Of a stretch of 27,417 nt of DNA, positions 1-8,130 are shown one piece after another. The stretch's first letter is position 1. The number at the start of each line of letters is the position of its first letter. The stretch comes from JAHBNG01 sp039028975 (lineage in GTDB: Bacteria > Chloroflexota > Anaerolineae > Caldilineales > Caldilineaceae): NCBI GenBank assembly GCA_039028975.1, contig JBCCHB010000198.1, positions 1 through 27,417 on the forward strand. The letters are read 5' to 3'. The position numbers and the translations under genes are program-made. The notes below the pieces were generated by a model. The model was given only the letters and a program-made list of their open reading frames with translations, was not told where the DNA came from and did no database searches.

Positions 1-530
1 CAAAATGGACGGGCTACGTTAACTGGTACACCGTAAGCTAAGTCTTGAAAAGTTAACATGGGTCAATCGTAGGTGCGGCTAGACAGCCCATGCGTATCAA
101 GGCAAAGCAATTGAGAGTCGATATTGTCACGCCCGAAGGCACCCTCGAGTGTTGTCATCGGGGGAATCCGGGCGTCCACAGATTGTAGCCCGTCCTTGTA
201 GGGCGGTGGAGACCGATTATCCCGTGAACTTCACATGGAACAGGTGGGTCATACGATCTTTCCCGCCCAAAATGGACGGGCTACGTTGACTACTTCTCTG
301 GAACATGAGAGGTTGGCCACGCTTGCGCAGTTGAAAACAGCGCCTACGACAAATTGTGAAAATTAGGATGGGTCAATCGTAGGTGCGGCTTGCAGCCGCA
401 CGAGCATGGAAAATCCCGCCTCTTCTCTTGAAAATGAGTGGTTGGCCACGCTTGCGCAGTTGAAAACAGCGCCTACGGTAAATCTATCAAAATTCATCGT
501 ACGCTGTATGAATCAGAACGGAGTAACGAG
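1..530. repeat. Repeat-rich leader upstream of the RiPP-type genes
   Basis: This stretch has no long gene and is a mosaic of repeats. CAAAATGGACGGGCTACGTT occurs at 1-20 and again at 268-287. A 23-base block starting ATGGGTCAATCG occurs at 58-80 and 368-390. A block of about 56 bases occurs at 293-348 and 422-477, with its last 36 or so bases identical. An 8-bp perfect hairpin (GTGCGGCT, loop TGC, AGCCGCAC) lies at 383-401. Several blocks begin CGTAGG or end CCTACG, so part of this may be a dispersed palindromic intergenic element (for example 67-348 and 377-477). Two short ORFs, listed separately, fall inside the repeats. Confidence 0.8.
235..366 (+). CDS. Possible short peptide A (43 aa), doubtful
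   Basis: This ATG-to-TAG reading frame of 43 codons contains the segment SLEHERLATLAQLKTAPT followed by a short tail TNCEN. It shares the stretch LATLAQLKTAPT with the next small ORF (406-534), after which the two diverge. A conserved front and variable end is how RiPP precursor peptides behave. Against it, there is no Shine-Dalgarno sequence before the ATG, and the similarity coincides exactly with a nucleotide repeat that may be a non-coding dispersed element. I list it only because of its position upstream of RiPP-type enzymes. Confidence 0.12.
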   Translation: MEQVGHTIFPAQNGRATLTTSLEHERLATLAQLKTAPTTNCEN

Positions 531-534
531 ATGA
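406..534 (+). CDS. Possible short peptide B (42 aa), candidate precursor
   Basis: This ATG-initiated frame encodes 42 residues: SLENEWLATLAQLKTAPT followed by a C-terminal part containing NLSKFIVRCMNQNGVTR. Its TGA stop overlaps the ATG of the first asparagine-synthetase-like gene as ATGA at 531-534, an arrangement typical of translational coupling. The first part matches peptide A closely and the last part does not, as in leader/core peptides. There is no obvious ribosome site before its ATG: a hairpin at 383-401 ends only four bases upstream. The matching block is also a nucleotide repeat, so a chance ORF within an intergenic element remains the main alternative. Confidence 0.25.
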   Translation: MENPASSLENEWLATLAQLKTAPTVNLSKFIVRCMNQNGVTR

Positions 535-2504
535 CCGCAATCTGCGGACTATATCAACGAGATCCTGGGCAAAATTCGCCAAATGCTCTGAACGCGATGC
601 TGGCCGCCATCGAAGATAATCCTCATGATAGGGTCGAAACCTGGCAAGATGGCCCCGTCGCTCTAGGCTGCCAATTGCGCTGGTTGACGCCTGAATCCCA
701 AGACGAACAGTTGCGCCTTTACCACAAGGAACTAGGTCTGGCCATTACCGCGGACGCCCGCCTGGACAACCAGGATGAGCTGGCCACCATGCTGCGTTTG
801 CCCAAAGAATCGGCCGCGGTCATGAGCGACAGTGAACTGATTCTCCACTCTTATGCCGAGTGGGGCGTAGACTGTCCTACGCGTTTGTTGGGCGATTTTG
901 CCTTTGCTATCTGGGATGAGCAGGCCCAGCGCCTCTTTGCGGCCCGGGATTTTATCGGCGTTCGGCCCTTCTACTACCATAGCGAGGCGCATCACTTTCT
1001 CTTTGCCAGCGACATGGCCATGTTGCTGGCCGCGGACGTGCCTCTGGAGCTGGATTTGGCTTACCTGTCAGCCCATTTCCGCCACGGCCAGAACTACCCT
1101 CATGAGACCCATACTTTTTACGCGAGTATCCGCAAGCTGGGACGCGCCCAAGCCATGACGGTTGACAGCTCGCAACAGGTCAAAAGCTGGGGCTATTGGG
1201 AGCCAACCAGCCTGCCCGAAATCCGCTATGCCGATGACGACCAGTATGCTGAAGCCCTGGGTGAGCTGTTGTCTCAATCGGTGGCCGCCCGAATCCGTTC
1301 CGACTATCCCGTGGGTGCCCATCTGAGCGGCGGCCTGGATTGCTCCAGTGTGGCGGTGTTGGCCCAACGACATCTACAAGCTGAGGGAAAGTCCGGCCTT
1401 ACTGGTTTTTCCTGGGCACCTCCTAGTGGCGAAAGCAACGGTGTCGAAAGCAACGGTGGCGAAAGCAACGGTGAGGAAAGCAACGGTGGCGATGCGCCCG
1501 CTGATGAACGGCAGCTTGTCAGGCTGATTAGTCAATCTGAAGGTATACCGATCCATCATACGGCTGTTCAGGCCGAAGATACGCTAGCTTGGTGCATGAG
1601 GCACCAGGCCCGCTACCGAGAGGCGTTCTTCGTCCACGAACGGGTGGTGCGGCGGCAGGCTGCGGATCTGGGCATCCGCACAATCTTATCTGGTTGGGGA
1701 GGAGATGAGCTCATCTCTTTCAATGGTCGGGGTTACTTTGCCGATCTGCTCAGGCAGGGACACGTCCGCCACATTTGGCGAGAGCTAACCCTGCGCAGCC
1801 AGATCCACGGTGGTGCCGTCTGGAAACAGGCGGTGATCCGCTCTCTTTTTCCCAATCTCCCCACGTGGATGCTCAAACGGCTCTACCCGTCGGCTGTGCT
1901 GGATTATTGGATAGACGGTCCCCTATCTGATCTGCTGCTACGCTCTGATTTTATGGAGCAGCTGCAGCAGGCCGAGCCACTGCCCAGGCCGCCTGGTGAA
2001 GAGAAGCCCAGTGTACGGCAGCAGCAGCTGGTTCTGTTGGCCCGCGGTCACCTGACCCAACGCATCGAAGGCTGGGCTTCGAGTGGTAGGCGCGGGGGCA
2101 TCATCTACAGCTACCCGCTGCTCGATCGACGAATGGTGGAATTTGCCCTGGGATTACCGCCAGAGATGTACTTCAAAAAAGGCTGGAAGCGTTATCTCTT
2201 TCGTCACGCTATGTCCGGTATTCTACCCGATGAGGTGCGCTGGAACAAGAGCAAGCGGGAACCGGCCCTGATTGTGGATCGGGAACGCATTAGTGCCGAG
2301 CGGCAGTCCTTAATACTTCCTCTGCTTCAGCAGATCCTGGCCGCGGCTCCGCCCACCCAGCTCCTGGAACTCGAACGGGCGCGACGCGTGGTCGATAAGC
2401 GACTCGTGGGCGATATGAGCGCCCAAGGCAACGTGATGGCCGGGTTGAGCATCGAAATGCTGGTCAACCCCAAGCTGGAGGAGGTCGTCTATGCACAGTT
2501 TTGA
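531..2504 (+). CDS. Asparagine-synthetase-like (lasso-cyclase-like) protein 1
   Basis: The product (657 aa) has the two-domain AsnB layout: an N-terminal glutaminase-like fold and a C-terminal ATP-pyrophosphatase/synthetase domain. The start at 531 is chosen because GGAG at 520-523 lies seven bases upstream and the protein then opens MTAICGLY, as in lasso-peptide cyclases; a GTG at 438 would only add repeat-derived residues. The position-2 nucleophilic Cys of true glutamine-dependent AsnB is absent (Cys is at 5). The PPi loop is SGGLDCSS (266-273), with Cys where Ser is usual. The SGWGGDE motif (387-393) and a Lys-rich NKSKREP motif (572-578) are intact, so adenylate-forming chemistry is likely. 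An ESNGx repeat is inserted near residues 301-320. By family, such enzymes activate a side-chain carboxylate and close an amide on a peptide; amidation of another acid is the alternative. The substrate is not known. The next gene overlaps by 14 bases. Confidence 0.85.
   Translation: MTAICGLYQRDPGQNSPNALNAMLAAIEDNPHDRVETWQDGPVALGCQLRWLTPESQDEQLRLYHKELGLAITADARLDNQDELATMLRLPKESAAVMSDSELILHSYAEWGVDCPTRLLGDFAFAIWDEQAQRLFAARDFIGVRPFYYHSEAHHFLFASDMAMLLAADVPLELDLAYLSAHFRHGQNYPHETHTFYASIRKLGRAQAMTVDSSQQVKSWGYWEPTSLPEIRYADDDQYAEALGELLSQSVAARIRSDYPVGAHLSGGLDCSSVAVLAQRHLQAEGKSGLTGFSWAPPSGESNGVESNGGESNGEESNGGDAPADERQLVRLISQSEGIPIHHTAVQAEDTLAWCMRHQARYREAFFVHERVVRRQAADLGIRTILSGWGGDELISFNGRGYFADLLRQGHVRHIWRELTLRSQIHGGAVWKQAVIRSLFPNLPTWMLKRLYPSAVLDYWIDGPLSDLLLRSDFMEQLQQAEPLPRPPGEEKPSVRQQQLVLLARGHLTQRIEGWASSGRRGGIIYSYPLLDRRMVEFALGLPPEMYFKKGWKRYLFRHAMSGILPDEVRWNKSKREPALIVDRERISAERQSLILPLLQQILAAAPPTQLLELERARRVVDKRLVGDMSAQGNVMAGLSIEMLVNPKLEEVVYAQF
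1431..1490 (+). repeat. Four 15-bp in-frame tandem repeats
   Basis: Four consecutive 15-base units beginning GAAAGCAACGGTG start at 1431, 1446, 1461 and 1476. They encode ESNGV, ESNGG, ESNGE and ESNGG within asparagine-synthetase-like protein 1. The tract lies between the PPi loop and the downstream DER motif. The paralogue at 2491-4455 has only a short connector there, so this is a lineage-specific, flexible and probably slippage-prone linker. Confidence 0.9.
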
Positions 2505-4455
2505 TCTAGTCTATTGTCGCCGCCAAGGTGGGCCTTCTGAACCCGCTGAGATGTTGGAAGCCATGCAGACCGATCGGCTTGGTGAGCCACGCCATTCCGC
2601 GCCCTTGAATCGCTGGTCGGATGGCCAGGTGGCCTTGGGAATTCGCTGTATTGGAAGCCAATGCATGGGAAATCAATCTGAGTGCGTTGATCAAGACGCC
2701 ACCGAATCTAACCTACCTGCCGCCTTTCATGATGCCACCTTGGGGCTGACGGTGGCGGCCACGGTTCGACTCGATAATCGGGATACCCTCTGCAGCCAGC
2801 TCGACATTGCCAGCGACCAGCGCCGCCACCTCTCTGACCATCAACTACTGCTCCATGCCTATGCCCGTTGGGGGCGAGAGATGCCCAAACAGTTGCTGGG
2901 TGACTTTGCATTGGCCATTTGGGACAGAAAAAAGCACACCCTCTTTTGCGCCCGGGATGCCGTGGGTGTGCGCCCCTTTTACTACAGCCTGAACCGAGAG
3001 CGCTTCATTGCCAGCGACGATTGGCAGGCCCTCTTGGTTAGGCCTGGGGTAGGCGAGCAGATCAACGCCAAGCACGTGGCCCAAACCCTCCAAGGGTGGC
3101 AAGGCGCTCCCCTGCCGCCCGAGACCACCGTACTGAAAACTGTACGCCGTCTGCTCCCCGGCCATGCCATGATCGTGACCGCAGAGCATGAACAGCTCTG
3201 GCCCTGGTGGCAGCCCCAGGATGTGGCCGCGCTTCGCATGTCCCAACCCCAAGCCTATGTGGCCGCGCTGCGCGATCTGCTGGAGGAGGCCGTTGGCTGT
3301 CACATGGGTGCGCATAACCATATGGGTACCCTGCTGAGTGGCGGCCTGGATTCATCGGCGCTGACCGTCTTGGCTGCTGCCCAAGCCCAAAAGCTCGGCC
3401 ACAATCTGCCTCTCTTCTTCTGGTCTGAGCAAGCTAACGATGGCTATCTGCCCAACGATGAGCGGCAGCGGGTAGACCAACTTACCCAGCAGCTATCCCT
3501 CACCTGCCACTATGTCTCGCCCACCATCGCCGACGCAGCCTACACCCGGATTCGCTCAGCTGGTAGTCCTGTCGGCACCTACCGGGTCCGTCCGCTCCAC
3601 CGCAAGGCCCAGGAGTTGGGCGTATCCACCATCCTGTCCGGTTTGGGAGGCAATACGGTCATCTCGGCCAAAGGAGACACGCTGGGCGATCCTGGCGACT
3701 GGTGGTTCTTTGGGCAAGCAATGGGCCAAGCCGCGCTCAGCGCGGACGGCCGACGCATCAAGGGCTTGCTCAGTCGCCACGTCCGCACGCCCATCCGCCA
3801 CCGCAAGCAGCAGCGTCAAATGGAGCAGCGCCAAATCGAAATGTGGCCAACCCTACTCGCCATGTGGCAACCGGCCCTGCAGATCGAAATGCAAACTCCT
3901 TTGGAAGCTGAGCCTTATCCAAGTGGGGTGCGGGCGCGTCAGCTCCACCGTCTGGGGCGCTATCAGCTAGGGGCAACAATGGAAGCTTACCACGCCGCCA
4001 CCTTAGCTAACGGCATCAGCTATCGATTTCCCTGGCTGGATCGTCGGGTGGTCGAATTTGGCTTGGGGATTCCCAGTGACCTCTATGAGCAAGACGGACT
4101 CAATCGCTGGATTTTTCGCCAGGCCCTGGCTGGAACGCTTCCCCATGAGATTCGCCTCCATCGCGGTGGCGGCGAACCGGCCATCTCCATCGACCGCCGT
4201 CGCATCAACCTGGGGTACAACCAGCAGATAGTCGTTCCCTTGCTTACCCACGTTGCCGCCCAAAAGCGCACGTGGCAAGCCATGAACCCCGATGGCATCC
4301 AGGCGTATTTGGCTCAGGCGGCAGACTCCATCGAATCCACGTCAACGCCTGAGCTGCTCGCTGCCAAGAGTGCCCTAAGCTATGAGATGCTGCTGGATCC
4401 TGCATTTGATGGGATGGTCCGCCAGTGGATTGAGCATAGACCTATCGCAAAGTAA
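2491..4455 (+). CDS. Asparagine-synthetase-like protein 2, degenerate active site
   Basis: A 654-aa paralogue of the preceding protein with the same two-domain layout. It starts 14 bases before the upstream stop, and the GGAGGAGG ribosome site lies inside the end of that gene, so the two are translationally coupled. The N-terminus reads MHSFDLVYC, with no position-2 nucleophilic Cys. The PPi loop is canonical (SGGLDSS, 283-289). However, the SGxGGDE motif is SGLGGNT (383-389), so the metal-binding Asp is Asn and the following Glu is Thr. The segment equivalent to the Lys-bearing loop reads HRGGGEP (557-563) with no Lys. I infer a weakened or non-catalytic partner, perhaps forming a heteromer with protein 1. 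Other residues around the fold (for example GDFALAIWD, PWLDRRVVEFGLG) are well kept, so it is under selection rather than decaying. Confidence 0.83.
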   Translation: MHSFDLVYCRRQGGPSEPAEMLEAMQTDRLGEPRHSAPLNRWSDGQVALGIRCIGSQCMGNQSECVDQDATESNLPAAFHDATLGLTVAATVRLDNRDTLCSQLDIASDQRRHLSDHQLLLHAYARWGREMPKQLLGDFALAIWDRKKHTLFCARDAVGVRPFYYSLNRERFIASDDWQALLVRPGVGEQINAKHVAQTLQGWQGAPLPPETTVLKTVRRLLPGHAMIVTAEHEQLWPWWQPQDVAALRMSQPQAYVAALRDLLEEAVGCHMGAHNHMGTLLSGGLDSSALTVLAAAQAQKLGHNLPLFFWSEQANDGYLPNDERQRVDQLTQQLSLTCHYVSPTIADAAYTRIRSAGSPVGTYRVRPLHRKAQELGVSTILSGLGGNTVISAKGDTLGDPGDWWFFGQAMGQAALSADGRRIKGLLSRHVRTPIRHRKQQRQMEQRQIEMWPTLLAMWQPALQIEMQTPLEAEPYPSGVRARQLHRLGRYQLGATMEAYHAATLANGISYRFPWLDRRVVEFGLGIPSDLYEQDGLNRWIFRQALAGTLPHEIRLHRGGGEPAISIDRRRINLGYNQQIVVPLLTHVAAQKRTWQAMNPDGIQAYLAQAADSIESTSTPELLAAKSALSYEMLLDPAFDGMVRQWIEHRPIAK

Positions 4456-5818
4456 ATTCCCCAACCAACCCCTCTTGCAAAACGTCGATGTCGGTTAAGC
4501 GTGCAAAGAGATCGCTATCCCCTGTTCCGATGGCACAAGGAGCCAGCTCCATGGCCGTTGCCACCAGATACATGGTCTGCATGAGGCCGCCCACATTTTT
4601 GAGGGTGAGGGCGTAGGCCAAGGCGCTATACTTCCAACTGACGCGCTGAAAGCGTGCGGTGATGAGCAAGAGCAGGTTGGGTTTCTCAGTCACTGCTTGG
4701 GCTGACGCAGCTCTTATGAGGATTCGCCTAAGCGCATCAGAGTCGACCATCAACCTCCCCAACTGATGCCCGTCTGGCTCATAGTGGTAAAGATCTGGCT
4801 TCAAACCTGTACATTCATCCACCGCCACATAAATCTCCAGTTCGTGACAGGCACCACCAGAGGGGTACGGTCGCCAGCTCACGCCCCCTTTTTCATCCTT
4901 CTGCTGGACTCGTGCACTGCGGAAGAGGAATTCACTAAGCTGGGCCAAGGTTGGCGGCTCGTGACGTCTTTTCCGCTGGGAGCGACGCCCTTCAAGTACG
5001 CTGGTGAATGAGGCGTCCTCTGTTGCCAACCGCTTCAAATCGGGGCGGGGCAACGTAACAATCGAGTCACTCATCGGCGGCTTGAGCAGAGGCAAGGGAG
5101 CAATCGATTCGCGGAAGCGATAGGTGCCGCCGACCGCTTCTGGTGTGCGCCCGTCTCGACTGCGGCTATGGAAGTAGAGATCGTGGAACTGCCACTGTTG
5201 CAGCGTGTCGTCCACCTCTTCTTGGGTGCGGCCATCAGCCAGCCGTTCGGTCAGGAGGCTTGCATTGGTCAGCAGCTGAAGCATGGCGTTCTCTTGTTCT
5301 GACGGTTTATCCAGAGTTGGGTTGTTTGAGGCAGATGGGTCAGAGAGCAGGGTGCCTAGCCAAGCCAGACATTGCGGCTCATACAGATGTACTTGGACCA
5401 AAGAGAGGGGCGATTCCAAAACGAAATGTTCTTCGTGCGGACGTAGGAGCGCAAAGCGAGAGAGTGCAGGCCGCGCTGGCACTTTTTCGTCACGTGGCCA
5501 GTAGCTATCTGCGATTGAGATAGCACCCGCAATGGGCCGCTCATCAACAACCAGCACCTGCTCGATTAACCCCAGTCGGATGCACTCATGTTGGTAGGTG
5601 ACCAACCTCATGCGGGCCTGCACATCTTCATGCTCAATTGACTTCATCAGTGTTGCGGACGGGACGCCCATGCCGGCCAGTAAGTCGAAGGCAGCCCGTT
5701 GCCCACTCGACAATGATTCCGTCACCAACTGGCGTCGAGGCGAGCGGATTTGGATTCGGTTTTCGTCTAACTCATTTAAGGTTGTATGCGGTGCCCAAGC
5801 TATATGCTTGTTGATCAT
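4442..5818 (-). CDS. SagB/ThcOx-type FMN dehydrogenase
   Basis: The 458-aa product has an N-terminal region of the type seen in long SagB proteins and a C-terminal nitroreductase-fold domain. Recognisable elements are RRSQRKRR (FMN phosphate region), WRPYPSGGACHELEIYVAV, LYHYEPDGHQL, and the Lys-Tyr pair in SWKYS (K396, Y397), equivalent to the pair needed for azoline oxidation in this family, followed by VGGLMQTMYLVATAMELAPCAIG. The family oxidises thiazoline/oxazoline rings made by YcaO enzymes to thiazoles/oxazoles, using FMN. An AGGA ribosome site precedes the ATG. It lies 50 bases downstream of the YcaO-fusion gene on the same strand, so the two are probably cotranscribed. Its 3' end overlaps the convergent asparagine-synthetase-like gene by 14 bases. 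Confidence 0.9.
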   Translation of the reverse strand: MINKHIAWAPHTTLNELDENRIQIRSPRRQLVTESLSSGQRAAFDLLAGMGVPSATLMKSIEHEDVQARMRLVTYQHECIRLGLIEQVLVVDERPIAGAISIADSYWPRDEKVPARPALSRFALLRPHEEHFVLESPLSLVQVHLYEPQCLAWLGTLLSDPSASNNPTLDKPSEQENAMLQLLTNASLLTERLADGRTQEEVDDTLQQWQFHDLYFHSRSRDGRTPEAVGGTYRFRESIAPLPLLKPPMSDSIVTLPRPDLKRLATEDASFTSVLEGRRSQRKRRHEPPTLAQLSEFLFRSARVQQKDEKGGVSWRPYPSGGACHELEIYVAVDECTGLKPDLYHYEPDGHQLGRLMVDSDALRRILIRAASAQAVTEKPNLLLLITARFQRVSWKYSALAYALTLKNVGGLMQTMYLVATAMELAPCAIGTGDSDLFARLTDIDVLQEGLVGEFTLR

Positions 5819-5868
5819 AAAATCGATCCTGTCAATCTTATCGTGTCAACTTATACCATCACGGCGCA

Positions 5869-8100
5869 TCAAACCGTTAACTGAATGGGATTGACGTTGC
5901 TTTCTATGGTTGGCTTGTCCGACCACCCCATCTGAACAGGAACGTCGTAGAGCCGTCCTGGTGCCAGCCGCCGCCAAAAATGGCGCATACCTGGCACCGT
6001 TACCTTGACCACAGGGAGTTTCAAATCCGGTCGGGTCAGGTCTAGCACTAGCATCTCCATACCCCGCTCTTTCACTAAGGAATGACAGTACTCAACTTCG
6101 GAGCGCAAATCGTCATGAACAGACGTCTTCGAGTCCGCCCAACCCACTTCGGCCAGCGAGGGGGAAGGGAACAGATAGGGATGGTCGGCCACGGTTACGT
6201 CGAATAAAGTCAAGGCATCGCCCGGTTCCGGCAGGCGACGGTCAATGCGTTCGGCACCCTTGAGGGCCGACGGCATCAGCTGGTTCATCTCGGTCAGTGC
6301 CCGAATGATGGCGATTTTGCTATCCATGTGGGCACCAAAACCAGCCGTGATCTGCTGAGGACCACCATCCACCCGTCGGCTCAAGGCCACATAAGCTGGG
6401 ATGCCAAAGTCGCTCGTGATATCTAGGACCCAAACCGTCCGGTTGATCTGGGCGTAGTGGCCGCGCAGCGCTGAAATATACCCATCGTTCACGCCATCCA
6501 AATTCACGCCCGGGCGCGGCAGCCGATTGTACCACCAGAGCGCCACGCTATCTCGCTCAATCAGCTCGTAAAAGCCTTGCAGTATGGCATCCTCTATAGA
6601 TGTACCCGCGGCATTGCCATTGGAGTCTCCAACGCAAGCGCTAGCCGACCCTGGTCCATGATAGTCAAAATATACAAAGGCGGCCGGCAGGAATACCCAT
6701 TCTTGCTTGGAGAGAGACCAAACTTTGACCCAGGCAATTGGTTCCTTTGGATCGTAAAGATGAGGTACATGAGTCTTGTAATCTTGATGGATTTCATTGA
6801 GCTGCTTGCGGTTGGCATATTGGGCATCGCTAAAGAGCATCAATGCTTGCGGCCTGTAGGCTCTGCCCGGCAATTCGTCCCAGCGGGCGACGATATGGGA
6901 TTCCGTGCCGTCCCATAAGGAGGCGTAGCGCTCAATGGCTTCGCCCAAAGCACTGGCTTTGGCTTGCATGCCAGATGCGCCCTTGCCGCCAGCGCCATTG
7001 TATTTGCGCGCACTTAGCTGTTTCCAGGAGGTAGCTAGCCTGCTTTTGACGTAATGGGTGCCGTACACATGGGTTACCCCATCATCGGTTTGCGCTCGCA
7101 GGCGCGGCACAATGCCGGTGATTGGATCAATATGGTTCCCATACTCTGCCAGCATAGACTCGGCTGACACGAGGCGATGTCCACTCTCATTACTGCCTGT
7201 GGCAGGCTGGCTGTTCAGAATGACGGGCTGTTGCTCTGGCAACCTGCCTGACCCGCAGACGGAACACTGGGGGCGTTTGACAACCCGATGCTGTTTAGTC
7301 GTCAATGTTATGCTATCAAATGTCAGCAACTGATTGAGCAGCGGATGGTCGTCTGGCTGTAGTAGCCAGCGAACGATAAGCTGAGCAGCCATGTTTAACG
7401 TGGTCTCTGCCAGTAGCGGAATGCCCGGAGCTGGTAGCGGAGCATCGTCTTGGTGTTGGCTCCACCAAAGATGTTGTGCTTCGAAATTGCGGCTCAAACG
7501 CTGGTAGAAACAGGCCCAGCAGGCTGTCTCGCCAGGGACAACCAGTGGTCCAATCCATCCTTGGTCGTCAAATGGGCAAATTGGCAGCCACGGTCGAGTG
7601 GCATCTTCATTGTGTTGGGCAAGCTCCGGGCGAAAATAGCTATCGGTTAAGAAGATATCCAGCCCCATTGCAGAGTCGCTTTGGGCCTCTTTAATCCCAA
7701 CCGCGTGCAACCGTTTTTGGAGTTGCTCTCCATCGACATGGCCGATGGGATGAAGGGCAACAGGCGTCAGTTTTTGGGGAAGATCCTCTATCCCTAACGC
7801 CGATGCCATGGCCACGATAGCTTCATGGGTCTCTGTGGCGGGTACTTCCTCCACACTTCCCAAGTTAACCAGTTCAAGTAAGGATTCAATGACTGCAAAT
7901 GGTGAATGCTCTGGCCTCAGCACATCCACAATCTGCTGGCCCGTTAGCTGCCCGTCAATGTGGGGCAAGATGGACTGAGGGATGGCCCCTTCTAGAAAGG
8001 TGCTAGCTTTGGCTGATAGGATAAAAATGCCTGGATTTTCTGGAATGGTAAGGGCTTTGATGTGAGGCTTCAGGCGAAGTGGCTGCTTAAGAAATCGCAT
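5869..8100 (-). CDS. Fused docking protein / YcaO cyclodehydratase (TOMM C-D fusion)
   Basis: The 743-aa product makes azoline heterocycles from Cys, Ser or Thr of a precursor peptide using ATP. Residues about 1-85 (KPHIKALTIPENPGIFIL, then HIDGQLTG) look like the winged-helix leader-binding element. An E1/ThiF-like region follows, with a zinc-type Cys tetrad C194/C197 and C279/C282. The YcaO domain begins near residue 330 and shows the ATP-binding stretches KASALGEAIERYASLWDG (E387) and GFYELIERDS (E512, E515). I use the ATG at 8100 because the family's N-terminus starts there; a TTG at 8124 gives eight extra residues and neither has a good ribosome site. The C-terminus ends NPIQLTV instead of the usual proline-rich tail. 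A candidate precursor ORF lies just upstream and SagB just downstream. Confidence 0.92.
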   Translation of the reverse strand: MRFLKQPLRLKPHIKALTIPENPGIFILSAKASTFLEGAIPQSILPHIDGQLTGQQIVDVLRPEHSPFAVIESLLELVNLGSVEEVPATETHEAIVAMASALGIEDLPQKLTPVALHPIGHVDGEQLQKRLHAVGIKEAQSDSAMGLDIFLTDSYFRPELAQHNEDATRPWLPICPFDDQGWIGPLVVPGETACWACFYQRLSRNFEAQHLWWSQHQDDAPLPAPGIPLLAETTLNMAAQLIVRWLLQPDDHPLLNQLLTFDSITLTTKQHRVVKRPQCSVCGSGRLPEQQPVILNSQPATGSNESGHRLVSAESMLAEYGNHIDPITGIVPRLRAQTDDGVTHVYGTHYVKSRLATSWKQLSARKYNGAGGKGASGMQAKASALGEAIERYASLWDGTESHIVARWDELPGRAYRPQALMLFSDAQYANRKQLNEIHQDYKTHVPHLYDPKEPIAWVKVWSLSKQEWVFLPAAFVYFDYHGPGSASACVGDSNGNAAGTSIEDAILQGFYELIERDSVALWWYNRLPRPGVNLDGVNDGYISALRGHYAQINRTVWVLDITSDFGIPAYVALSRRVDGGPQQITAGFGAHMDSKIAIIRALTEMNQLMPSALKGAERIDRRLPEPGDALTLFDVTVADHPYLFPSPSLAEVGWADSKTSVHDDLRSEVEYCHSLVKERGMEMLVLDLTRPDLKLPVVKVTVPGMRHFWRRLAPGRLYDVPVQMGWSDKPTIESNVNPIQLTV

Positions 8101-8130
8101 AATGGTTGATGGTTCTCTATTCAACTTGAT

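Noticed and set aside
1..480. CRISPR array suggested by the repeated blocks
   Set aside because: The repeats differ in length and order, are not evenly spaced, and no cas gene is present.
438..530. GTG start giving 31 extra residues to AsnB-like protein 1
   Set aside because: The extension is translated repeat DNA, and a good GGAG site with a family-like N-terminus supports ATG 531.
2845..3321. 158-codon frame on the - strand inside AsnB-like gene 2
   Set aside because: Shadow of the real gene in G+C-rich coding DNA, with no likeness to a known protein.
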